Below, in pieces: positions 27,286 to 33,887 of a stretch of DNA of 64,000 nucleotides. This DNA comes from Seramator thermalis (GTDB lineage Bacteria > Bacteroidota > Bacteroidia > Bacteroidales > Dysgonomonadaceae), in contig NZ_RXHS01000005.1 in assembly GCF_004138125.1 (NCBI RefSeq), positions 179,394 through 243,393 of the forward strand, given 5' to 3'. The notes below the pieces were generated by a model. It had not been told where the DNA came from and made no database searches. It saw only the letters and a program-made list of their open reading frames with translations. Each line of letters begins with the position of its first letter. The stretch's first letter is position 1. Both the position numbers and the translations under genes were made by a program.

Positions 27286-27599
27286 AAAACGATGCCTTCA
27301 TTCATAATGTTGATTTGGAAAGGTGTTTTAAACGGTCTTTTTTCCCAGTTCTTTTTCAAAACAATCATTGCGCTGATAGGAACACCTGTTTCCATTTCTA
27401 TCTCATAAAGCGGTATGGTAATTTCCTGCTCTTCTTTTATCGATAGCCGATCTTCATCGACAATAATCAGCAAGTCGATATCGCTGTCCGGCCTGAAATC
27501 TCCTCGTGCCTGACTTCCGTACACAAAACTCTGCGCTGTGGGAGCTACCCTCTGCAGCGTTTCTTTAATTTGTTTTACTATTTCGCTTCTGTCCTTCAT
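27282..27599 (-). CDS. Minimal nucleotidyltransferase (MNT)
   Basis: A 105-residue minimal nucleotidyltransferase. GSQARGDFRPDSDIDLLI (about 29-46) is the GSX10DXD catalytic motif. It precedes the HEPN gene with a 4-bp overlap. In characterised MntA-HepT systems the MNT adds AMP residues to the HEPN toxin and blocks it. By analogy this is the antitoxin, but its partner belongs to a different HEPN subtype. Confidence 0.85.
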   Translation of the reverse strand: MKDRSEIVKQIKETLQRVAPTAQSFVYGSQARGDFRPDSDIDLLIIVDEDRLSIKEEQEITIPLYEIEMETGVPISAMIVLKKNWEKRPFKTPFQINIMNEGIVL

Positions 27600-27739
27600 T
27601 GTTGTCCATGTTCGTAATGAAGAATTTTTCGTTCTTCTCTATCGGATTGGCATATAGCTTTATGCAAAGATAAGCATTATAAATTTCTCTTAAAGGCCCG
27701 GCAAAAACCGATTTGTTATGACTTTATTTTATCGCGCGA

Positions 27740-27935
27740 TTACTCCTTTAATTTTTCTCGCTGATTTCCGCTGACTTTCTGCGTCCATCTGCGTATTTCA
27801 ATCTGCGAATATCTGCGTGAAATAATTTTCTGATCTTTTTTCTCTCGCAGATCAACGCTGATTTCTTTCTCGCCGATTTACGCAGATTTTTTTTCTGCGC
27901 CCCTCTGCGTGAGATGTATTTTTTTCTCTCCGATT
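27740..27935. repeat. ATCTGCG-phrase repeat, block 4
   Basis: Begins with CTCGCTGATTTCCGCTGAC, continues with CCATCTGCGTATTTC, CTCGCAGATCAACGCTGAT and ends TGCGTGAGATGTATTTTTTT. Fills most of the 350-bp gap between the MNT promoter region and the GxxExxY gene. Confidence 0.75.
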
Positions 27936-27950
27936 CCGAGCAAACCTACC

Positions 27951-28334
27951 TCATCTCTCTAAACGATTCACCATTCTTTTGATGGAAGCCTCGATGTTAT
28001 CTGTATTGAAATTTACCAATATCCCTAATTTTTTCCCGGATAATTTCAAGTAAGTCAACAATTGCTTGTAATGAACTTCCGCCAACTGTTCCACCGACTT
28101 TATTTCAATAATCACTTTATCTTCAACCAGAATATCCACCCGATACCCATTATCCATTACAATTCCTTCGTAAACAAAAGGCAGCCCGACCTGTGTCCTG
28201 ATGGTAAGATTCTCTTTCGCAAGTTCATAAGCCAGAGCCGATTCGTAAGCTGATTCCAACAATCCCGGTCCGGCATTATTATAAACCCTGTAAATGGCTC
28301 CCCGAATTTTATAGGATATTTCGTTTTCTGTCAT
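27951..28334 (-). CDS. GxxExxY protein (PD-(D/E)XK-like)
   Basis: A 127-residue protein with the defining GPGLLESAYESAL motif (G-x-x-E-x-x-Y) near residue 20. The predicted PD-(D/E)XK core follows: YRVDILVEDKVIIEIKSVEQ, where Asp, Glu and Lys fit the D-ExK metal site. GxxExxY proteins are widespread and of unproven function; the fold suggests a nuclease-related role. Here it stands alone between two blocks of ATCTGCG repeats, with no obvious operon partner. Confidence 0.88.
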   Translation of the reverse strand: MTENEISYKIRGAIYRVYNNAGPGLLESAYESALAYELAKENLTIRTQVGLPFVYEGIVMDNGYRVDILVEDKVIIEIKSVEQLAEVHYKQLLTYLKLSGKKLGILVNFNTDNIEASIKRMVNRLER

Positions 28335-28339
28335 GATGC

Positions 28340-28550
28340 GGAATATTTTTCTCGCCGATTAACTTTTATTTTCTGCGTCCATCTGCGTTTTCAATCTGCG
28401 CCTATCTGCGTGAACTGTTTTTTCTGAATTTTTCTCTCGCAGATTTACGCTGATCTTTTCCACTAATAACGCTAATCCTCTGCGCCTATCTGCGTTCAAC
28501 ATCTGCGCCCCTCTGCGTGAACTAATTTTCTGATCTTTTCTCGCCGATTA
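28340..28550. repeat. ATCTGCG-phrase repeat, block 5
   Basis: Contains CTGCGCCTATCTGCGTGAAC, CGCAGATTTACGCTGATC and AATAACGCTAATCCTCTGCG, nearly matching block 1 over about 90 bp. Its right end runs into the stop codon of the hepT gene. Confidence 0.75.
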
Positions 28551-29030
28551 ACATCCGAAACGGGTTTCGATGAAATTCCTCACATCAAGCCAAATATCGA
28601 GGATCAACATACAATGCTTCCCCAAAAGATTCAGTCCTTCTATCACCTCATCGGTTACAAAAGGATATTCGTGGGTAACGATATTCCTCGTTTCGCGAAG
28701 CACCATCCATTCGTCGGCATTCGGTATCACATTCAATTCTTCGAGTTTTGCAAGTCTGTCGATAAAAGGTAATTCCCGCACATCTTCACCCAGATTCTCG
28801 AGAATAGCGGGAAACAGCTTCCCTCCCATACTATCCTGAAGTTTTGAAAACCGAAAGATCAACTGATTGAAATAACTCAATTCTTCGGGTTGTAAATGTT
28901 CGTATTTTTCCTTATCGAGAGGAAAATGCATTTTTATTTTTTCCCGGGCAAAACTCATACGTTCGCTGTGAATCGTGCACAGCTGAACCGCTTCTGTCAG
29001 TTTGTCCCGTTTCTCCGATAGTTTTTGCAT
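28548..29030 (-). CDS. hepT: HepT-like HEPN ribonuclease toxin
   Basis: A 160-residue helical HEPN protein with the canonical RX4HXY motif RNIVTHEY (R115, H120, Y122), the ribonuclease signature of HepT toxins. The flanking LRETRNIVTHEYPFVTDEVI context is typical. It follows mntA by 22 bp on the same strand. HepT toxins cleave RNA, in some cases tRNA, and are silenced by polyadenylylation by MntA. Motif and neighbour both support this. Confidence 0.88.
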   Translation of the reverse strand: MQKLSEKRDKLTEAVQLCTIHSERMSFAREKIKMHFPLDKEKYEHLQPEELSYFNQLIFRFSKLQDSMGGKLFPAILENLGEDVRELPFIDRLAKLEELNVIPNADEWMVLRETRNIVTHEYPFVTDEVIEGLNLLGKHCMLILDIWLDVRNFIETRFGC

Positions 29031-29052
29031 ATTTGTGCGAATTGAAAGTTCA

Positions 29053-29355
29053 TCACAATTTTACTCGATCTCGAATGATCGATCTATAAAAATTTTCTTT
29101 TTGCCGTGTAAAGTCATTGTCGAAAACCACATCTATTTTCCGGTCACCGATTTTTGTCTTTAGTTCTGCCAGAAATTGCACTTTTGCCTCGATATTCAAT
29201 CTCTTTTCATCTTCATTACTTATGAACAGGTCGATGTCTCCTCCTTTTTTATTTTCGTCCGTTCTCGAACCGAAAAGATAAACAGTTGTACCCTCGCCGA
29301 AATGCTTCTCCGCAAGTTCCTTGATGGTTTCTATTTCAAATTCGTTTAAACGCAT
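29053..29355 (-). CDS. mntA: MntA-like minimal nucleotidyltransferase antitoxin
   Basis: A 100-residue nucleotidyltransferase. FGSRTDENKKGGDIDLFI carries GS and DID; the spacer is nine residues, one shorter than the usual GSX10DXD, but the aspartates are intact and a third Asp follows in KIDVVFD. It precedes hepT by 22 bp. The 80-bp upstream region holds a duplicated promoter and a stub ORF from an XRE antitoxin gene. Confidence 0.86.
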   Translation of the reverse strand: MRLNEFEIETIKELAEKHFGEGTTVYLFGSRTDENKKGGDIDLFISNEDEKRLNIEAKVQFLAELKTKIGDRKIDVVFDNDFTRQKENFYRSIIRDRVKL

Positions 29356-29378
29356 ACCGCTTCGTTGTAGGAAAATTT

Positions 29379-29435
29379 TTATTCGTCATCGATAACAGCG
29401 AATCTCTTTTTTATGAGTTCAATGCGATTATTCAT
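29379..29435 (-). pseudogene. Truncated copy of an XRE antitoxin gene start
   Basis: An 18-residue reading frame MNNRIELIKKRFAVIDDE. Its first eight codons match the opening of the intact antitoxin (MYNRIELIK) at 26273, then the sequence diverges and stops. Together with the upstream box at 29452 it shows that a promoter plus 5' end was duplicated, or that a former antitoxin gene was deleted. Confidence 0.65.
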
Positions 29436-29451
29436 ATTTTCACTCTTTAGG

Positions 29452-29459
29452 CAAAGATA
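29452..29459 (-). promoter_or_regulatory. Promoter of the mntA-hepT operon (duplicate)
   Basis: Minus strand TATCTTTG, in a context (CAAAGATATGAAATATAAAC on the plus strand) matching the XRE operon promoter at 26290. It probably drives mntA-hepT, about 100 bp downstream. Confidence 0.6.
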
Positions 29460-29654
29460 TGAAATATAAACAGAAATGTTTAGTTTTCGGCGTCTTTTTC
29501 ATTGATAAGTCGCAACTTCTGAATGAGAATGATAGCTTGTAGTTAGTAGTGGGCAGATGGAGATTAGATGATGAAGGTGGCGGTAGTTGCTTAAGGTCGG
29601 GGTGACAATGTGGGACGCTTAATGATTGCAAGATGATGGTGAGGGGAATGGTGA

Positions 29655-30086
29655 TTAGATTTTGGTTTGTGATTCGGATTTCATTTTAACGAAATTTACC
29701 GGGGGCAAGAAAATGAGTCCGAGTCCGGCCTTTGCTGTTAGTTGCGAGAAATGCTCTCTTATATAAGGATAAATTATGGCAGAACCATTTATTTTTCCGA
29801 ATTCTTCTGTGTCTAGTGGCGAATCATCTTTTTTTTCAAAATCTCCAAACATTTTAATAAATGCAGAAACCTCTTCTTCATCTTTGAATGTTTGTTTAAA
29901 GGACAAAGATTCGGACACCGATACTTTATTTTCGATGACATTGACTTCAATATCAATAGTGATTTCTCTTTTTATTTCGGGATTGTTAAAAGTAACATTG
30001 GGTATTCTTTTAAAACGACTTTCAATTAATAATATATTGTTAATTTGAAAAGCCGAACTTAATTCATTAATTTCTTTTTTTTCCAT
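29655..30086 (-). CDS. SecB-like chaperone
   Basis: A 143-residue protein. The C-terminal signature SAIIYPYIREHFSQL (YPYIRE at 106-111) and LPPVNF at 127-132 matches the SecB fold (E. coli SecB has FPYARE and APVNF at the equivalent places). Residues 1-100 show the alternating beta pattern of SecB. It is the third gene of a tight operon (4-bp gap) after two small genes, one HEPN-like. SecB-like proteins in this setting often serve as dedicated chaperones of an antitoxin (TAC systems) instead of general export factors. Role here is inferred from arrangement. Confidence 0.8.
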   Translation of the reverse strand: MEKKEINELSSAFQINNILLIESRFKRIPNVTFNNPEIKREITIDIEVNVIENKVSVSESLSFKQTFKDEEEVSAFIKMFGDFEKKDDSPLDTEEFGKINGSAIIYPYIREHFSQLTAKAGLGLIFLPPVNFVKMKSESQTKI

Positions 30087-30090
30087 TTAA

Positions 30091-30528
30091 TTATACGGTT
30101 AATGCTAAATTATCAGGGAAGAAAGTTAAGTTATTATTATTATCGGTAAATTTTATGCTTACATTTTTTCGAAAAGAATTGAAAATATATTGTGTATTTT
30201 TTTCAAAAGAAATTTTTATAATTTGATCATTTGTTGAATATGTGGGAAAATATTTTGATCCTCTAATCTCAAAATCGACTTTATCGATGCCAACTAATGC
30301 ATCATCCGATATAAAACAGATGATTTCCGAAGGAAATTGTTCAGTGAACTCGTCAAAAAACTTACTTTCCCATTGAATGTACTTATTGTCGAAATGATAG
30401 ACTTCGTTAGGGACAACTTCAATAAAGTGGGTATTCGATTTTTCGTCATGTTCATAACGAACACGAGTTCCGGGAAATTCGGTTATAAACGATTTTAATT
30501 TTGATATAATGAATTCGCTTGATGTCAT
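30091..30528 (-). CDS. Unknown 145-residue protein, middle gene of HEPN/SecB operon
   Basis: I do not recognise this protein. It is predicted mostly beta with an N-terminal helix (SEFIISKLKSFITEFPGTRV). Conspicuous segments are RYEHDEKSNTHFIEVVP, YIQWESKFFDEFTEQFP and EIICFISDDALVGI. No signal peptide, membrane segment or known catalytic motif is seen. It starts 1 bp after the HEPN-like gene and ends 4 bp before the SecB-like gene. Tight coupling suggests a joint function; by analogy with TAC modules it could be the antitoxin that needs the chaperone, or the toxin. This is inference. Confidence 0.7.
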   Translation of the reverse strand: MTSSEFIISKLKSFITEFPGTRVRYEHDEKSNTHFIEVVPNEVYHFDNKYIQWESKFFDEFTEQFPSEIICFISDDALVGIDKVDFEIRGSKYFPTYSTNDQIIKISFEKNTQYIFNSFRKNVSIKFTDNNNNLTFFPDNLALTV

Positions 30529-30529
30529 A

Positions 30530-30943
30530 TTAATATTTTTTTAATATAGGTCTGATTTTTTTTGATAACTCAATAGCTTTTAAACTATCGTTATGTAAGA
30601 AACTCTTATCTTTATAATCGGCAGAAATTCTCAATTTCCTTAATTGACCTATTGTTCCATTTATAACGCGAAAATCGTCCTGATTGTTTTCTTTGATATA
30701 CCTTTGAATTTCGTTAATCAGCGTTTCGTGACTGCCTTCTATGTTTGCTTTGTTTTCTTTATGCTTATTTATGATAAAATTCAAATCAGTTTCTGATTTC
30801 ATTAACGAATAAAACCAAATATGAAGTAATAACTGATAACAACTATAATAAGCACAATGAGCAACTGATGGATAACTCCCTCGGTCGTGCAAATATCGAG
30901 CCGATTCGTAATTAATTTCCGATTTATTCTGAAGTTCACTCAT
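30530..30943 (-). CDS. HEPN-like protein, first gene of putative three-gene system
   Basis: A 137-residue helical protein resembling HEPN domains: NYESARYLHDRGSYPSVAHC, then AYYSCYQLLLHIWFYS (the N-terminal helix with the AYYS motif) and LRKLRISADY near residues 101-110, an R-x-x-A-D-Y block typical of one HEPN group. The strict RX4HXY motif is absent. It opens an operon with an unknown gene and a SecB-like chaperone, and has its own promoter box at 30997. HEPN membership is a pattern judgement; structure prediction would test it. Confidence 0.72.
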   Translation of the reverse strand: MSELQNKSEINYESARYLHDRGSYPSVAHCAYYSCYQLLLHIWFYSLMKSETDLNFIINKHKENKANIEGSHETLINEIQRYIKENNQDDFRVINGTIGQLRKLRISADYKDKSFLHNDSLKAIELSKKIRPILKKY

Positions 30944-30996
30944 TATTTACAAATCAATAGTAATAATTCGATTGTTAAGCAAAGCATTATTTTCTA

Positions 30997-31004
30997 CAAA
31001 GGTA
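30997..31004 (-). promoter_or_regulatory. Promoter of the HEPN/unknown/SecB operon
   Basis: Minus strand reads TACCTTTG, a strong TAnnTTTG match, 53 bp upstream of the HEPN-like gene start. Confidence 0.6.
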
Positions 31005-31117
31005 GATATTTTCGTGTAGGAAAAATAATTTTTTACCTTTTAATTTGCCGCTTGTATGTAGGTGGTTGGGGATGATTAGGAAGAAGTGAGATGAGAACGG
31101 GTTGAGATTTAAGGGTT

Positions 31118-33154
31118 TTAGTAGTGGGATGCGTCGTGTGCAGCTTCGTTGGTACCGGCAACAGGTGTAGCGTATGTTGCGGCATCTCCCCAAGTTGTTT
31201 TCGGGGAAGCGTTTGAAGGATAAGTAGCAGCTGCGTCAGAGGTAGCGGTAAAAGGCACGTTGTCAAGCGAAGCGTAAGGCGAATTCAGGCTGTGAAACTC
31301 CGGAACAATCTCCTTCATCTTGCGCACCGTCTTCATGTCGTCATATTCATACGACAGTTGAATCAGCTCCTCAATCTCCTTCTTCACCACTTCATATTCG
31401 TACTCCCGCACTTCGGCAATCATAATTTTTTCGTGGTGCGTCGGTTTGGTATACTCCTCCACGTTCAGCAACTCCTCATACAGCTTCTCACCCGGCCGCA
31501 GCCCCGTGAACCGTATTTGTACCTCTTTGTGCCCCGAAAGCCCGATCATCTTCTTGGCCAGATCCACAATTTTCACCGGCTTGCCCATGTCAAACACGTA
31601 AATCTCGCCGCCTTTGCCCATCGAGCCCGCTTCCAGCACCAGCTGGCACGCCTCGGAAATCGTCATGAAATAACGGATGATTTCCGGATGCGTCACCGTC
31701 ACCGGCCCCCCGTTGCGTATTTGCTCTTTAAACAGCGGAATCACCGAACCGTTCGACCCCAGCACATTGCCGAAGCGCGTGGTAATGAATTGCACCGAGT
31801 GTCCTCCCTGCCGCTGCAGGTACTTGGCCAGCGACTGAATATAAATCTCGCAAATCCGCTTCGAGCACCCCATCACGTTCGACGGGTTCACCGCCTTGTC
31901 TGTCGAAATCATCACAAACTTTTCCACACCGTATTCCACAGCCAGGTCAGCCACGATCTTCGTCCCCAACACGTTCGTCTGAATCGATTCCGACACGTTC
32001 TCCTCCATCATCGGCACATGTTTGTAAGCCGCTGCATGAAAAATATACTGTGGGCGTGTCTCCTCAAAAATCCGTTTCATCCGCGAACCATTCGCCACAT
32101 CCGCCACAAAAATCTGCGTATCCACCTCACACCATTTCTCCTTCATCTCCAGCCGCATATCGTTCAACGGCGTCTCGGCCTGATCCACCAAAACAATCGT
32201 GTACGGATTAAAAACCGCCACCTGTCGCACAATCTCGCTGCCGATGGATCCCGCCGCACCCGTCACCATCACCCGCTTCCCCTCAATGTGCGAAGCAATG
32301 TGCTGCATGTTTATCCGTATCGGTTCGCGCGGCAGCAAATCCTCTATCTCGATCTCCCGCAACTGCGACTTCCTCGTCAGTCCCCCCGTCAAATCGCTCA
32401 GCGGCGGCGTGGTCAGCAACGCAATGTTCCTTTCGAAAAACCGGTCGAGCAGCGGCGAGTTCATCACCTCCTCAATTTTTTGAGGCGACACAATCACCGT
32501 ATCCACCCCCTTTTTCTCCATCACGTCAAACAGCCTGTCGTCGTTGGCATACACATTCACCCCCATCAGCGTTTTCCCTATCATCGGCACTTCGTCAGAA
32601 ATAAACCCCGCAACGCGGTAATTAAATTCGGGATTGCCATTCAGCGAGCGCGCGATGCTTATGCCCCCCTCTTTCGTGCCGTAAACAAACACATTCTGTA
32701 ATGCTTTAGACTGATGTGTCACGTATTCGTAAAACTCCTTGATGCAAATCCGCGAAAACACCATCAACATCAGGTTGAGCACATAAGTAGAGAAAAACAG
32801 CGTTTCCGAAATGCCGAATGAAGGATGACGAAACGAGAACGTTTTCAGCAGAATATACGACAGACCGTAACCCAACGTAAGCGAATAAACGATCTTCAGC
32901 AAGTCGGTAAAAGCCGAGAAACGTAAAATTCCGCTGAAGGTGCGAAATACCATAAAGAAGATCATGTTGAATACCACCAGCACCAGGGTAATCCAAAACC
33001 CCTCCATGCGCCCATTCGTACTGAATCCGTCGAAGCCGTAACGCAAGAAATACGTCAGCAGGCACGAGAAAACAATCATGATTACGTCGAGAATCAGTAT
33101 CGAAAAACGCGACAATACCCTGTTCGACAGGTACTCTTTAATTAACTTTCTCAT
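31118..33154 (-). CDS. Membrane nucleoside-diphosphate-sugar 4,6-dehydratase (CapD/WbpM-like)
   Basis: A 678-residue protein. Four to five N-terminal transmembrane helices (about 15-135) are followed by a CoA-binding-like domain and an extended SDR dehydratase. The NAD motif is GAAGSIG in VMVTGAAGSIGSEIVRQ (about 295-311), and the active-site region is ISTDKAVNPSNVMGCSKR. This family makes UDP-4-keto-6-deoxy sugars such as the precursor of QuiNAc/FucNAc. It is the last gene of the polysaccharide locus. The C-terminus carries an unusual Ala/Thr/Ser-rich tail of about 50 residues. An internal promoter box lies upstream. Confidence 0.92.
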   Translation of the reverse strand: MRKLIKEYLSNRVLSRFSILILDVIMIVFSCLLTYFLRYGFDGFSTNGRMEGFWITLVLVVFNMIFFMVFRTFSGILRFSAFTDLLKIVYSLTLGYGLSYILLKTFSFRHPSFGISETLFFSTYVLNLMLMVFSRICIKEFYEYVTHQSKALQNVFVYGTKEGGISIARSLNGNPEFNYRVAGFISDEVPMIGKTLMGVNVYANDDRLFDVMEKKGVDTVIVSPQKIEEVMNSPLLDRFFERNIALLTTPPLSDLTGGLTRKSQLREIEIEDLLPREPIRINMQHIASHIEGKRVMVTGAAGSIGSEIVRQVAVFNPYTIVLVDQAETPLNDMRLEMKEKWCEVDTQIFVADVANGSRMKRIFEETRPQYIFHAAAYKHVPMMEENVSESIQTNVLGTKIVADLAVEYGVEKFVMISTDKAVNPSNVMGCSKRICEIYIQSLAKYLQRQGGHSVQFITTRFGNVLGSNGSVIPLFKEQIRNGGPVTVTHPEIIRYFMTISEACQLVLEAGSMGKGGEIYVFDMGKPVKIVDLAKKMIGLSGHKEVQIRFTGLRPGEKLYEELLNVEEYTKPTHHEKIMIAEVREYEYEVVKKEIEELIQLSYEYDDMKTVRKMKEIVPEFHSLNSPYASLDNVPFTATSDAAATYPSNASPKTTWGDAATYATPVAGTNEAAHDASHY

Positions 33155-33175
33155 TTGCGCTTCTCTAATCTTTTA

Positions 33176-33183
33176 CAAATATA
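33176..33183 (-). promoter_or_regulatory. Internal promoter for the CapD/WbpM-like gene
   Basis: Minus strand TATATTTG, 22 bp before the start codon. It may keep this gene expressed despite the IS21 insertion immediately upstream. Confidence 0.5.
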
Positions 33184-33250
33184 AAACAAAAATTAATATC
33201 ATACACCAAACGGAGGATGAATTTCGGGATTAGAAAATAGAGAATAGTCA

Positions 33251-33715
33251 TTAATACATATTCCTGATGACGTCGGCAACGCGTTCGATATCCTTGTCGG
33301 TGAGGGTAGGTCCCGAAGGCAGGCAGAGCCCGTCGTCGAACAACCTCCCTTCAGTATTGTCACCGTAATAAGGACAATCGGCAAACACCGGCTGCAGGTG
33401 CATGGGCTTCCACAACGGACGCGTTTCGATATTTTCTTCTTCCATTTTCAAACGCAACTCTTCCCGAGTGAACCCGGCTTCTTGTGGATCGATGACGATG
33501 CACGTCAGCCAGTAATTCGAATTGAAATCGCTGTTAGGATTGGTATGAAAGGTAATTCCGGGCAGATCGTGCAGGAGCGTTCGGTACAGCTGATTAATTG
33601 CTCTCCTTCGGGCAATGTGCTCTTCCAGCACATACATCTGTCCGCGTCCGATGCCCGCGCAAATGTTGCTCATCCGATAATTGTAGCCAATGTGCGAATG
33701 CTGGTAATGTGGCGC
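33251..33715 (-). pseudogene. DegT/DnrJ/EryC1 aminotransferase, C-terminal fragment
   Basis: Reads APHYQHSHIGYNYRMSNICA onward through GRGQMYVLEEHIARRR to the C-terminus, a PLP sugar aminotransferase of the DegT family. The upstream half is separated by the IS21 element, and the two parts join in frame when the 5-bp duplication GGCGC is collapsed (...RDKAP|HYQHS...). The isolated fragment lacks the active-site lysine, so it is non-functional. It would have provided an aminosugar for the polysaccharide. Confidence 0.88.
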
Positions 33716-33733
33716 TGTAACAAGAAATTAGAA

Positions 33734-33825
33734 ATACAGCAAAATCGGTAATCACAGTGCAGCAATAATGGTAACAATAGTACGACAAAAATGGTAACAA
33801 TGGTGCAGCAAAAACGGTAACAACA
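33734..33825 (+). repeat. Left-end tandem 23-bp transposase-binding units of IS21
   Basis: Four consecutive 23-bp units starting at 33734, 33757, 33780 and 33803, of the form GTGCAGCAAAAACGGTAACA. The first is the most divergent. Confidence 0.85.
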
Positions 33826-33887
33826 ATACATCGTTTTTTATTAAATTAATTCCACCTTTGAGTCATAATTTTAAATGCAAAGATATT

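Noticed and set aside
29434..29654. Possible small gene in the gap between mntA and the SecB-like gene
   Set aside because: Only a short Pro/Ser-rich frame is open; apart from the duplicated promoter I see no supported feature.
31292..32701. 469-residue plus-strand frame opposite the CapD-like gene
   Set aside because: His/Arg/Leu-rich shadow of a GC-rich coding gene; the minus strand has all the family motifs.
33734..33825. 23-bp tandem units as a CRISPR or iteron origin
   Set aside because: They lie at the end of an IS21 element and recur inverted at its other end, so they are transposase binding sites.
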